From assembly GCA_030044475.1 (NCBI GenBank), contig JASHVP010000179.1, forward strand, positions 1 through 9,515: DNA of 9,515 nt, in the 5' to 3' direction. Positions 1 through 5,796 of this stretch are shown here, piece after piece. The notes under the pieces were generated by a model. That model did not search any database, had not been told where the DNA came from, and saw only the letters and a program-made list of their open reading frames with translations. Position 1 is the stretch's first letter. Every line of letters starts with the position of its first letter. This stretch comes from Thermoplasmata archaeon. Lineage in GTDB: Archaea > Thermoplasmatota > Thermoplasmata > Lutacidiplasmatales > UBA184. The position numbers and the translations under genes are program-made.

Positions 1-1
1 C

Positions 2-1489
2 GTCTGGTTCGAGGCGCTGATCGGCTACCTCTCGGCGTCGAAGGAGTGGGCGATCCGAAGCGGGTCGCCCGACGCCTGGCGTCGGTTCTGGGGCGAGCGG
101 GAGCCGGTCCGGCAGTACTACTTCGTGGGCAAGGACAACAAGTTCTTCCACACGATCATCTGGCCCGGGATCTTGCTCGGGGTCGGGGGTCTCCACCTCC
201 CGTTCGACGTCCCGGCGAACGAGTGGCTCCTCGTCGACGGCGGGAAGATCTCGAAATCCCGGACGACCGACGCGGAGGCGTTCGTCCCCTCGCTCCTCGC
301 CCGGTTCCCGCCCGACGTGATCCGGTTCTATGCCGCGGCGCTGGCGCCGCAGCACCACGACACCGAGCTGAACTGGCCGGAGTTCCACCAGCTCTGGCGG
401 GAGGTGCTCGCGAACCAGTACGGCAACCTCGTGCAGCGGACGCTGGTCCTGGTGCGCGACGGCCACGCGGGGCGGGTGCCCGAACCACCGCCGGGGTGGT
501 CCGCGGACGCCCCCGGGGGCGTCGGGGCGCGGCTCCGGACGGCGCACGCGGAGATCTCCGCCGAGTACGACGCGGTCCGGCTGAGGGAGGCGCTCGACCG
601 CACCCTGGTCGAGGTGCGCGAGGCGAACCGACGGTTCCACGAGGCGAAGCCGTGGCACGCGGCGCCCGAGGCGCGCGCGCGAGTCCTCTACGAGACGGTC
701 TGGACCCTGCGGGCGCTCGGCACCTGGCTCGCCCCGGTCGTTCCGTTCTCCTCCGCCGAGCTGTTCCGGATGCTGGGGTACCCCGGGCCTCCCGGAGCCG
801 GGGAGTGGGACCGCGCTCTCGAGCCCGTTCCCGCCGGCCAGCCGCTCGGCGAGGTCCGTCCCCTCTTCCCGCGGCCGGACGTCCCGGCGGCGGCGCCCGT
901 CCCCGGACCCGAGCCGGCGCCGCTCGCGGCCCGCGTCGGCGTGATCCGGTCCGCCACGGTCCACCCGTCGGCCGACAAGCTGTACGTCCTGGACCTGGAG
1001 ACCGGCGACGCGGAACCCCGCCGCTTGGTCGCCGGGCTTCGGACATCCTACCCTCCGGAGGCGCTCTCCGGTCGCCGGGTGGTCTACCTCGCGAACCTCG
1101 CCCCCCGCACCATCCGGGGGATCGCGTCCCAGGGAATGGTCCTCGCCGCGGAGGCGGGCGAGCGCGCGGTCGTGCTCACGGCCCCCGAAGCGACCGCGGT
1201 CGGAAGCTATGCGGAGGGCCGCGGCCCCGACGACCGATCGGTCTCGTACGAGGAGTTCGCCGCCACCCCGATCCAGGTCGGACGGGTCGTCGGGCCGGCC
1301 CCGGACGGCGGTTCGATGGTCGACCTGGGGGATCGGTCCGTTCGCGTCCCCGGGAGCTGGGCCCCGGGCGCCGCGGTGGTCGTCCGCCGGTCGTCCCCCG
1401 ACGCGTCCGACGGGACCGTGCTCGCGTTCGGACCCGAGGCACCCGCCCGGCCCTCCGAGGACGTCCCCGTCGGAGCCAAGGTCCGGTGA
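2..1489 (+). CDS. metG: Methionyl-tRNA synthetase, 3' part (5' end outside window), with C-terminal tRNA-binding OB-fold
   Basis: This is a class I aminoacyl-tRNA synthetase that charges tRNA-Met in the cytoplasm. Only the last 495 codons are present; the start and the HIGH motif lie upstream. The visible part opens with VWFEALIGYLS, typical of the second half of the MetRS Rossmann domain, followed by GKDNKFFHT. The catalytic KMSKS loop appears as KISKS at bases 245-259. The anticodon-binding helical domain follows, with NLVQRTL and the characteristic N..FHEAKPW. From about fragment residue 311 there is an EMAPII/Arc1p-type tRNA-binding OB-fold (RVGVIRSATVHPSADKLY ... VVYLANLAP.TIRG..SQGMVLAA), a domain that is a separate gene in some archaea. 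About 90 more residues follow that OB-fold, starting SVSYEEFAATPIQVGRVVG and ending VPVGAKVR, and look like a worn second OB copy. The stop overlaps the GTG of the next gene, so the two are probably cotranscribed. Identity is secure; the role of the tail is not. Confidence 0.96.
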   Translation, partial: VWFEALIGYLSASKEWAIRSGSPDAWRRFWGEREPVRQYYFVGKDNKFFHTIIWPGILLGVGGLHLPFDVPANEWLLVDGGKISKSRTTDAEAFVPSLLARFPPDVIRFYAAALAPQHHDTELNWPEFHQLWREVLANQYGNLVQRTLVLVRDGHAGRVPEPPPGWSADAPGGVGARLRTAHAEISAEYDAVRLREALDRTLVEVREANRRFHEAKPWHAAPEARARVLYETVWTLRALGTWLAPVVPFSSAELFRMLGYPGPPGAGEWDRALEPVPAGQPLGEVRPLFPRPDVPAAAPVPGPEPAPLAARVGVIRSATVHPSADKLYVLDLETGDAEPRRLVAGLRTSYPPEALSGRRVVYLANLAPRTIRGIASQGMVLAAEAGERAVVLTAPEATAVGSYAEGRGPDDRSVSYEEFAATPIQVGRVVGPAPDGGSMVDLGDRSVRVPGSWAPGAAVVVRRSSPDASDGTVLAFGPEAPARPSEDVPVGAKVR

Positions 1490-2166
1490 CCGACACCGTC
1501 CGTCTCGACCTCCACGTTCACTCCGCGCGCTCGATCGACGGTCGTGTCCCCGTCGCGGTCCTCGTCGCCCGGAGCGCGGACGTCGGTCTCGCGGGATTCG
1601 CCTTGACCGACCACAACACCGTGGCGGGGCATGCCGAGCTCGCCGAGGCCGGCCGGCGACGTCCCGAGCTCCGCCTCCTGCCGGGCGTGGAGGTCTCCAC
1701 CCGCGACGGCCACCTGCTGGCGTACGGGGTCGCCGCCCCACCGCCCCCGGGCCGCCCGCTCGCGGAAACGATCGCGTGGGTCACGGACCACGGCGGGGAA
1801 CCGGTGCTGGCGCACCCGCTGCGGTGGTCCCACGGGGTCGGGGCGCGGCTCGCCCGCTCCGCGGACGTGCGGGCGCTGGAGACGACGAACGGTCACAACT
1901 CCCCGCGCGCGAATCGGCAGGCCGCGGGGATCGCGCGGAGCCGGGGCCTCGCGGGGACCGGCGGCAGCGACGCGCACGTGCTCCCCGACCTCGGCCGGGC
2001 GTACGCGGAGGTGCCGTACGAGGCCCGGTCGGTCGACGAGATCCTGGAGGCGATCCGTCGGGGACGCGTGACGGCGGGCGGAACCCCACTTCCCCTCGGG
2101 GATCGCCTGCGTCAGCTCGTCCGGACCGGTCGCTTACGACTCGGCCGCGGGCTGCGTCCGATCTAG
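1486..2166 (+). CDS. PHP-domain metal-dependent phosphoesterase
   Basis: This is a 226-residue protein of the PHP superfamily, trinuclear metal phosphoesterases that include histidinol phosphatase, polymerase-associated PHP domains and 3',5'-nucleotide/oligonucleotide phosphatases. The metal-ligand pattern is complete: H10 and H12 (DLHVHS), D42 and H43 (LTDHN), E69 (PGVEVST), H76, H110 (LAHP), and D162 with H164 (GSDAH). Its length fits the compact stand-alone PHP type, and no second domain is attached. The GTG start at 1486 is chosen because the open frame before it is a shadow of the synthetase gene and because GTGA overlaps the upstream TGA by four bases, a usual translational-coupling layout. 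The true substrate cannot be read from sequence; a nucleotide or sugar phosphate is likely for this family. Pairing with metG may only reflect operon packing. The Arg-rich C-terminus (RTGRLRLGRGLRP) is unremarkable. Confidence 0.9.
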   Translation: MTDTVRLDLHVHSARSIDGRVPVAVLVARSADVGLAGFALTDHNTVAGHAELAEAGRRRPELRLLPGVEVSTRDGHLLAYGVAAPPPPGRPLAETIAWVTDHGGEPVLAHPLRWSHGVGARLARSADVRALETTNGHNSPRANRQAAGIARSRGLAGTGGSDAHVLPDLGRAYAEVPYEARSVDEILEAIRRGRVTAGGTPLPLGDRLRQLVRTGRLRLGRGLRPI

Positions 2167-2184
2167 CGACCCCGGTCCCCGAGC

Positions 2185-2192
2185 GCTTTTAC
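2185..2192 (+). promoter_or_regulatory. TATA-like box for tRNA-Cys
   Basis: A short AT-rich element, TTTTA (2187-2191), stands alone in GC-rich DNA. Its centre is about 28 bases before the mature 5' end of the tRNA. That distance fits an archaeal TATA box (usually centred near -26 to -27) if transcription starts at or just before the mature end. The run of T could also help end transcription of the upstream PHP gene, whose stop is 20 bases earlier. Confidence 0.5.
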
Positions 2193-2216
2193 CGCGCCGT
2201 TCATCGCCTCGGGCGC

Positions 2217-2289
2217 GCCGAGGTGGCAGAATGGTTAATGCGACGGACTGCAGATCCGTTTCCTGGGGGTTCGATTCCCTCCCTCGGCT
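2217..2289 (+). tRNA. tRNA-Cys (anticodon GCA)
   Basis: This gene folds into a full cloverleaf. The acceptor stem is a perfect 7-bp GCCGAGG (2217-2223) with CCTCGGC (2282-2288). The D arm has a 3-bp stem (GCA/TGC) and a GG-containing loop. The anticodon stem ACGGA/TCCGT holds the loop CTGCAGA, with anticodon GCA at 2250-2252. The variable loop is 5 nt. The T arm is GGGGG/CCCTC with one G-T pair and loop TTCGATT. The discriminator base is T (U73), the known identity base for cysteinyl-tRNA synthetase, which supports the Cys call. CCA is not encoded, and no intron interrupts the anticodon loop. Confidence 0.97.
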
Positions 2290-2602
2290 TCTCGGAGAGA
2301 GGTAGGCCGGCCCCGTCCCGGCCCGCCTTCTCCCGGGCCCGTCGATCCGCGCTCACCTCTCGAGCGGCGTCGGGTTGCCCGGCGCCGCGATCGGGACGTG
2401 CGGCGGGTGCCGTCCCTTCGAAGACCGTCGCGGCGGAGTGGCCCGGGCGGGTGGGGGGAACGCCCCCGCTCCGTCGCGCCGGTACGGTCGGCTCGGGACT
2501 CTGGACGCGCCGATCGCGCTCGCGGGCCCGAGGCGGCGAAGGGCGGGTCGCCTCGGTCCGGATCGGCTCCGACGCGTACGGCCGGCGCGGCGAGACAAGA
2601 CT
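2290..2602. other. Gene-free stretch between tRNA-Cys and the glycoside hydrolase gene
   Basis: I find no convincing gene here on either strand. The open frames that cross it are Arg/Pro/Gly-rich and show no preference for G or C at third codon positions beyond the local composition, so they look like GC-driven shadows. The stretch holds G-rich runs (2445-2458) and a small hairpin, GGGGG-AACG-CCCCC (2454-2467). No T-rich terminator follows the tRNA. Its right end runs into the promoter of the next gene. Confidence 0.6.
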
Positions 2603-2629
2603 AGATATAGGCCTCGCCTGGAGTATAAC
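2603..2629 (+). promoter_or_regulatory. Two TATA-like boxes upstream of the surface glycoside hydrolase
   Basis: Two AT-rich elements occur in GC-rich DNA: AGATATAG (2603-2610) and AGTATAACC (2622-2630). By archaeal spacing of about 26 bases, the first predicts a start near 2632 and the second near 2652. The second would put transcription almost exactly on the in-frame GTG at 2651, so either a leaderless message or a roughly 24-base leader to ATG 2675 is possible. Which box is used cannot be decided from sequence alone. Confidence 0.55.
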
Positions 2630-2637
2630 CAGCGCTC

Positions 2638-2656
2638 CCCCACGGCCCGCGTGGGG
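2638..2656. repeat. Perfect 7-bp inverted repeat at the start region of the glycoside hydrolase gene
   Basis: CCCCACG (2638-2644) and CGTGGGG (2650-2656) are perfect reverse complements around a 5-base spacer. If the upstream TATA box is used, the repeat forms a GC-rich hairpin in the 5' leader, 18 bases before ATG 2675. If the downstream box is used, it straddles the predicted start site and could be an operator. Seven base pairs in 70% GC DNA can arise by chance, so function is inferred only from position. Confidence 0.4.
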
Positions 2657-2674
2657 CTGGAATTTGCGTTGACG

Positions 2675-4927
2675 ATGCTCCACTACGAAAGGCAGGGAAG
2701 TCGGCGGGACCTTCGAGCGTTTCTCGCGCCGCTCGCGGCGATTCTCGTCGCCGCGTCCGGCCTCGCGATCGCGGTCGGAGCGACCGCGGCGGGTCCCACG
2801 GGACCCGGCGCTTCGACTGGTCCCGGCTCCGGCGCCACGACCGCGTCGACCGGCCCGATCGGGACGATCTCCGATGGCCAGACGATCTCGACGCAGCTCC
2901 CGCTCCCCTCGACGTTGCACGACACGATCACCTACGGGTCCGGGATCGACGGCATCCGGACGTACACGATCCACCTGACCGCGACGGTCCAGCTGCCGCT
3001 CAGCCTCGTCACCGTGACGACGTTCCCCCTCACGCAGTGGGGGCTCCCGAAGCAGATGCCGGGCGGGGTCGACAACCTGCCGCCGCTCTCTCTGTGGAAC
3101 TGGACGATCACCGACGACGGCGTCGGCGTCACGGCGCTCTGGGCGATCACCCACTGGGACTCGATGTTCACCGGGGTCACGACGTGGACGACCCAAACGA
3201 TCACGTTCCGGGGATCGACGTCGCCGAAGGTCTCCCTGACCGTCTCCCCGACCGAGCACGACGGGGCGTACGCCCCGTACGTCGGGCTCGTGATGAACAC
3301 CCCCGGCTCGCCGGGGGTCCCGGCGAACGACTCGACGTTCACCTCCACCGCGGCGGCCTTGGACCCGAAGATCGTCCGGATCAGCACCTCGGAGGCGCTG
3401 GTCTCCTACAAGTGGGACCCGAAGACGCGGCAGCCGATCTTCAATTTCACCTACTTCGACCAGCTGTTCGCCTTCGCCTCCGCCGTCGGCGCGAAGGTCT
3501 TGGTCTCGACCCCGGCGGGCACCTGGGGCGACGGCAACGTGCTCCCGCACGGGATGCCGGTGAACCGGACGCTGCCGGTCCCCGGCCCCGCGGGGAACGG
3601 GTACCTGGTCGGCAACGACGCCTACGTCTCCTACCTGGACGGCATCCTGAACCACACGATCGCCGAGCACGAGTCGGTCGCCTACTGGTCGATCGGCAAC
3701 GAGTTCCCGACGAAGAACCAGTCGCTCGTCACCGCGTACACGAACCTGTTCAACCTCGCGGCCGCGACGATCCACGCCCGGCTCCCCTCGGCGAGCGTCG
3801 GGTCGGACGTCATGACGAACGGCACGTACGAGACGTACTTCGCCGAGCACGCGAAGGGCGTCGACTTCCTCTCGTTCCACTACTACCCGTCCGCGACGAT
3901 GTGCGTCGTGAACGGCACCTACTGCGCGCCGCAGGGCTCCCCGCTCGGCTCGACCGACGTCGGGATCTTCTCCCACACGGCGTACCGCTTCCTCGTCATC
4001 GACAACTCGCCGCCCGCGGCGCAGGGCCTCTGGCACAACCTGACGGGGAAGTGGCTGCCGATCTTCAACACCGAGACGAACTTGAACCCGGTCGGGGGCT
4101 CGTACGCCGGCCAGACCCTCGGCAGCGACCCTCGGACGCAGACCCTCTTCGGGGCGACGTGGCTGATCTCCGTGCTGATCGACAGCGCGTTCGCGAACGT
4201 CTCCCAGGTCGACTACAACTCGTTCAGCAGCGGCTGGGGGGTTCCGAGCACGCTCACCACCTCGTACGGGGGATGGGGCTACGGTCTCACGGACGAGGCG
4301 GCGAACGGGTCGAACGTCCTCTACGCCCCGTACTTCGCGATGCGGATGTGGACCGACGCGATCCCGGGCGGGGCGCCGGGTCTCGAGGCGGTCTCCTCGC
4401 AGCCGGACGTCGTCCACGTCTTCGCCGCGATCGACGGCTCGAACCTCTCGGTCGTCATCGAGAACCGCGTGAACGTGAAGGTGCAGGTGTCGCTCGACCT
4501 GACCAGCTCCGCCTACCACCTGACGACGATCACGCGCCTCGACCGGACGACCTACGGGATGGTGTACGAGCCGAAGTTCCAGACGACCGTCCTCCGGAAG
4601 GCCGGGGTCGACCTCGTCACCGACCCCACGACCGCGTCGGTCACGATCAACGGGTACGGCGTGGCCGTCGCGACGTACTCCCTCTCGGAGGGCCTCCCAC
4701 CGCACGCCCACGCGTCGCACCATCCGGCCGGCCACGCCGTCCACCGGAGCGCCTCCGATGCGGCCGCCCCGATCGGGCTCGTGCCGGGGGCGGACGTGGG
4801 TGGGCTCCTGACCGTCGCGCCGCCGATCGGGGACCGGGTCCCGGCCGGACCGGCCCTCTCGGGGTCCGCGGCTGCGGTGCCGCCGATCTTCGCGACCGCC
4901 GATCCGATCCGGCTCCGCGCTCCGTAG
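2675..4927 (+). CDS. Signal-anchored extracellular glycoside hydrolase, clan GH-A-like TIM barrel
   Basis: This is a 750-residue exported protein. A basic N-terminus (RRDLR) precedes a hydrophobic segment at residues 16-36, read as a signal peptide or membrane anchor, then a Gly/Pro/Ser/Thr linker (40-60). Residues about 60-195 are Thr/Ser-rich and probably beta-sheet. A TIM-barrel-like catalytic domain follows (about 196-560). WSIGNEF gives acid/base candidate E343, preceded by N342 as in clan GH-A. FHYYP is at 401-405. IFNTETN gives nucleophile candidate E467, 124 residues later, the usual strand 4 to strand 7 distance. A beta domain (about 570-672) and a His-rich tail (six His in 677-690) end it. 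There are 12 N-X-S/T sequons and only two cysteines (C410, C417). The family (GH39, GH51, GH79 or another) is not assignable by eye and the substrate is unknown. ATG 2675 is chosen because the signal segment follows at normal distance; GTG 2651 or TTG 2669 are in-frame alternatives. No strong Shine-Dalgarno precedes it. Confidence 0.8.
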   Translation: MLHYERQGSRRDLRAFLAPLAAILVAASGLAIAVGATAAGPTGPGASTGPGSGATTASTGPIGTISDGQTISTQLPLPSTLHDTITYGSGIDGIRTYTIHLTATVQLPLSLVTVTTFPLTQWGLPKQMPGGVDNLPPLSLWNWTITDDGVGVTALWAITHWDSMFTGVTTWTTQTITFRGSTSPKVSLTVSPTEHDGAYAPYVGLVMNTPGSPGVPANDSTFTSTAAALDPKIVRISTSEALVSYKWDPKTRQPIFNFTYFDQLFAFASAVGAKVLVSTPAGTWGDGNVLPHGMPVNRTLPVPGPAGNGYLVGNDAYVSYLDGILNHTIAEHESVAYWSIGNEFPTKNQSLVTAYTNLFNLAAATIHARLPSASVGSDVMTNGTYETYFAEHAKGVDFLSFHYYPSATMCVVNGTYCAPQGSPLGSTDVGIFSHTAYRFLVIDNSPPAAQGLWHNLTGKWLPIFNTETNLNPVGGSYAGQTLGSDPRTQTLFGATWLISVLIDSAFANVSQVDYNSFSSGWGVPSTLTTSYGGWGYGLTDEAANGSNVLYAPYFAMRMWTDAIPGGAPGLEAVSSQPDVVHVFAAIDGSNLSVVIENRVNVKVQVSLDLTSSAYHLTTITRLDRTTYGMVYEPKFQTTVLRKAGVDLVTDPTTASVTINGYGVAVATYSLSEGLPPHAHASHHPAGHAVHRSASDAAAPIGLVPGADVGGLLTVAPPIGDRVPAGPALSGSAAAVPPIFATADPIRLRAP

Positions 4928-5031
4928 CGTCGGGAACGCGCGCGCGACGGGGGGGGCTCGGCGCCGAGCCGCCGTGAGCGCGGACGCCCGCCCGGCGCGT
5001 CTCCCGTCCGTGCGGGGCGGTTTTCGGAAGA
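4928..5031. other. Intergenic region with a 16-base perfect palindrome
   Basis: The region between the glycoside hydrolase stop and the next promoter holds GGCTCGGCGCCGAGCC (4955-4970), a perfect palindrome that could fold into a 6-bp hairpin with a GCGC loop. A shorter inverted repeat (CGTCG 4928-4932 with CGACG 4945-4949) precedes it. The hairpin is not followed directly by a T-run; the nearest, TTTT at 5021-5024, is about 50 bases on. It may help end the upstream message or bind a dimeric regulator. Confidence 0.35.
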
Positions 5032-5040
5032 TACCTATAC
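5032..5040 (+). promoter_or_regulatory. TATA-like box for the four-gene envelope operon
   Basis: TACCTATAC, with a purine-rich GGAAGA just before it that could act as a BRE, is the only AT-rich element in the 149-base gap. Its centre predicts a start near 5063, giving a leader of about 14 bases before ATG 5077. A small inverted repeat, TCTC-CC-GAGA (5051-5060), sits right before that start. The following genes have gaps of 21, 34 and -4 bases and no clear further promoter, so this box likely drives all four. Confidence 0.55.
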
Positions 5041-5076
5041 CGGGACCCGTTCTCCCGAGAGGGGGCCAGACCGGGG

Positions 5077-5775
5077 ATGGCCAAGCGGTCGATTCTGGAT
5101 CCGGAGTGGGGGCTGATCGAGGCGGACAAGGGCGAACGCGTCGTGGTGCACGCGACCAAGGGGTTCGTGGTGTACGATCCGGGGCTGCTGGCGCGCGCCG
5201 CCGGGGTCGGCGGGGGCAGCGGCTCCGGTCGCCAGAAGCAACGGCAGAAGTACAAGGGGGAGGTCCTGATCACGAACCAGGCCGTCTGGGTCGCGAAGGT
5301 CGGCGGACTGTTCAAGAAGCGGGTGCGGAAGTTCATGTGCGCGGTCCACGACCCCGCCTACGCGCACCAGTGGGTCCAGGACGCGGTCGGGGCGATATCG
5401 ATCCAGAAGGGCCGCTTCGGATCGCGCCGGACGGTCGGCGTGGAGAAGATGTACTTCGTCACCCGGGTCGACACCGACAAGGGGATCCTGCGGAAGGGGT
5501 TCAACCTCCGGCTCGTCAAGTTCAATCCGACGGGTCAGGGCGGAGGCTTCACGAGGGCGCTCCGGAACGTCTCCCAGAAGGTCGACTCGTCGATCGCCGG
5601 CGAGGTCTGGGCGGTGCGATTCAAGAAGATGGCGCCCGCCTACGAGATGTCGGAGGGCGCGCTCCAGGGCGCGCTCTCGCAGATGCAGTCGAACAGTGAG
5701 GAGATCGTTCGCAACCTCCCGCAATGGAACGACACGGCCGATGCCGCCCAGCAGACGCGCCGGGCGAGCATGTAG
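5077..5775 (+). CDS. Uncharacterised soluble protein, possibly PH-like fold, first gene of the envelope operon
   Basis: This 232-residue protein has no signal peptide or membrane segment and no recognised catalytic motif. The N-terminal half (ERVVVHATKGFVVYDP, then KYKGEVLITNQAVWVAK) has the alternating strand pattern and the 'G.vlITNqavwva' phrase seen in GRAM/bPH-like folds. Between these strands is a Gly/Ser and basic loop (residues about 43-61). The middle (about 100-160) is also strand-rich, with several Lys/Arg; the C-terminal 60 residues look helical and polar. A PH-like reading is inference; I do not recognise a named family. The frame has strong G/C bias at third codon positions, a TATA box at correct distance, and a G-rich GAGAGGGGG stretch before ATG 5077. 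It ends 21 bases before a membrane protein with a clearer bPH_2 domain, suggesting a paired function at the membrane. Confidence 0.82.
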   Translation: MAKRSILDPEWGLIEADKGERVVVHATKGFVVYDPGLLARAAGVGGGSGSGRQKQRQKYKGEVLITNQAVWVAKVGGLFKKRVRKFMCAVHDPAYAHQWVQDAVGAISIQKGRFGSRRTVGVEKMYFVTRVDTDKGILRKGFNLRLVKFNPTGQGGGFTRALRNVSQKVDSSIAGEVWAVRFKKMAPAYEMSEGALQGALSQMQSNSEEIVRNLPQWNDTADAAQQTRRASM

Positions 5776-5796
5776 TCGCGCCGGGGAGAACCAACC

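Noticed and set aside
46..1485. Long plus-strand open frame upstream of and in frame with the PHP gene
   Set aside because: It overlaps the synthetase fully in another frame and is Arg/Pro/Gly-rich with no motif until the PHP domain begins; it is a GC-driven shadow.
2445..2458. Possible G-quadruplex (GGGCGGGTGGGGGG)
   Set aside because: It has only three separated G-tracts; the fourth needs a zero-length loop, and G-runs are expected in this composition.
2454..2467. GGGGG-AACG-CCCCC hairpin as tRNA terminator
   Set aside because: Only five base pairs, about 165 bases after the tRNA and with no T-run; archaeal terminators rely on T-runs rather than hairpins.
2398..2604. 68-codon frame between tRNA-Cys and the hydrolase
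   Set aside because: About a quarter of its codons end in A or T by hand count, matching background composition; no ribosome-binding site or motif.
2201..4744. 847-codon minus-strand open frame opposite the hydrolase
   Set aside because: The product is an Arg/Asp/Val-rich repeat-like chain, typical antisense of a high-GC gene; the plus strand has signal peptide, catalytic motifs and promoter.
3037..4977. 646-codon plus-strand frame inside the hydrolase
   Set aside because: Arg-rich shadow in a second frame with no recognisable domain; the hydrolase frame explains the stretch.
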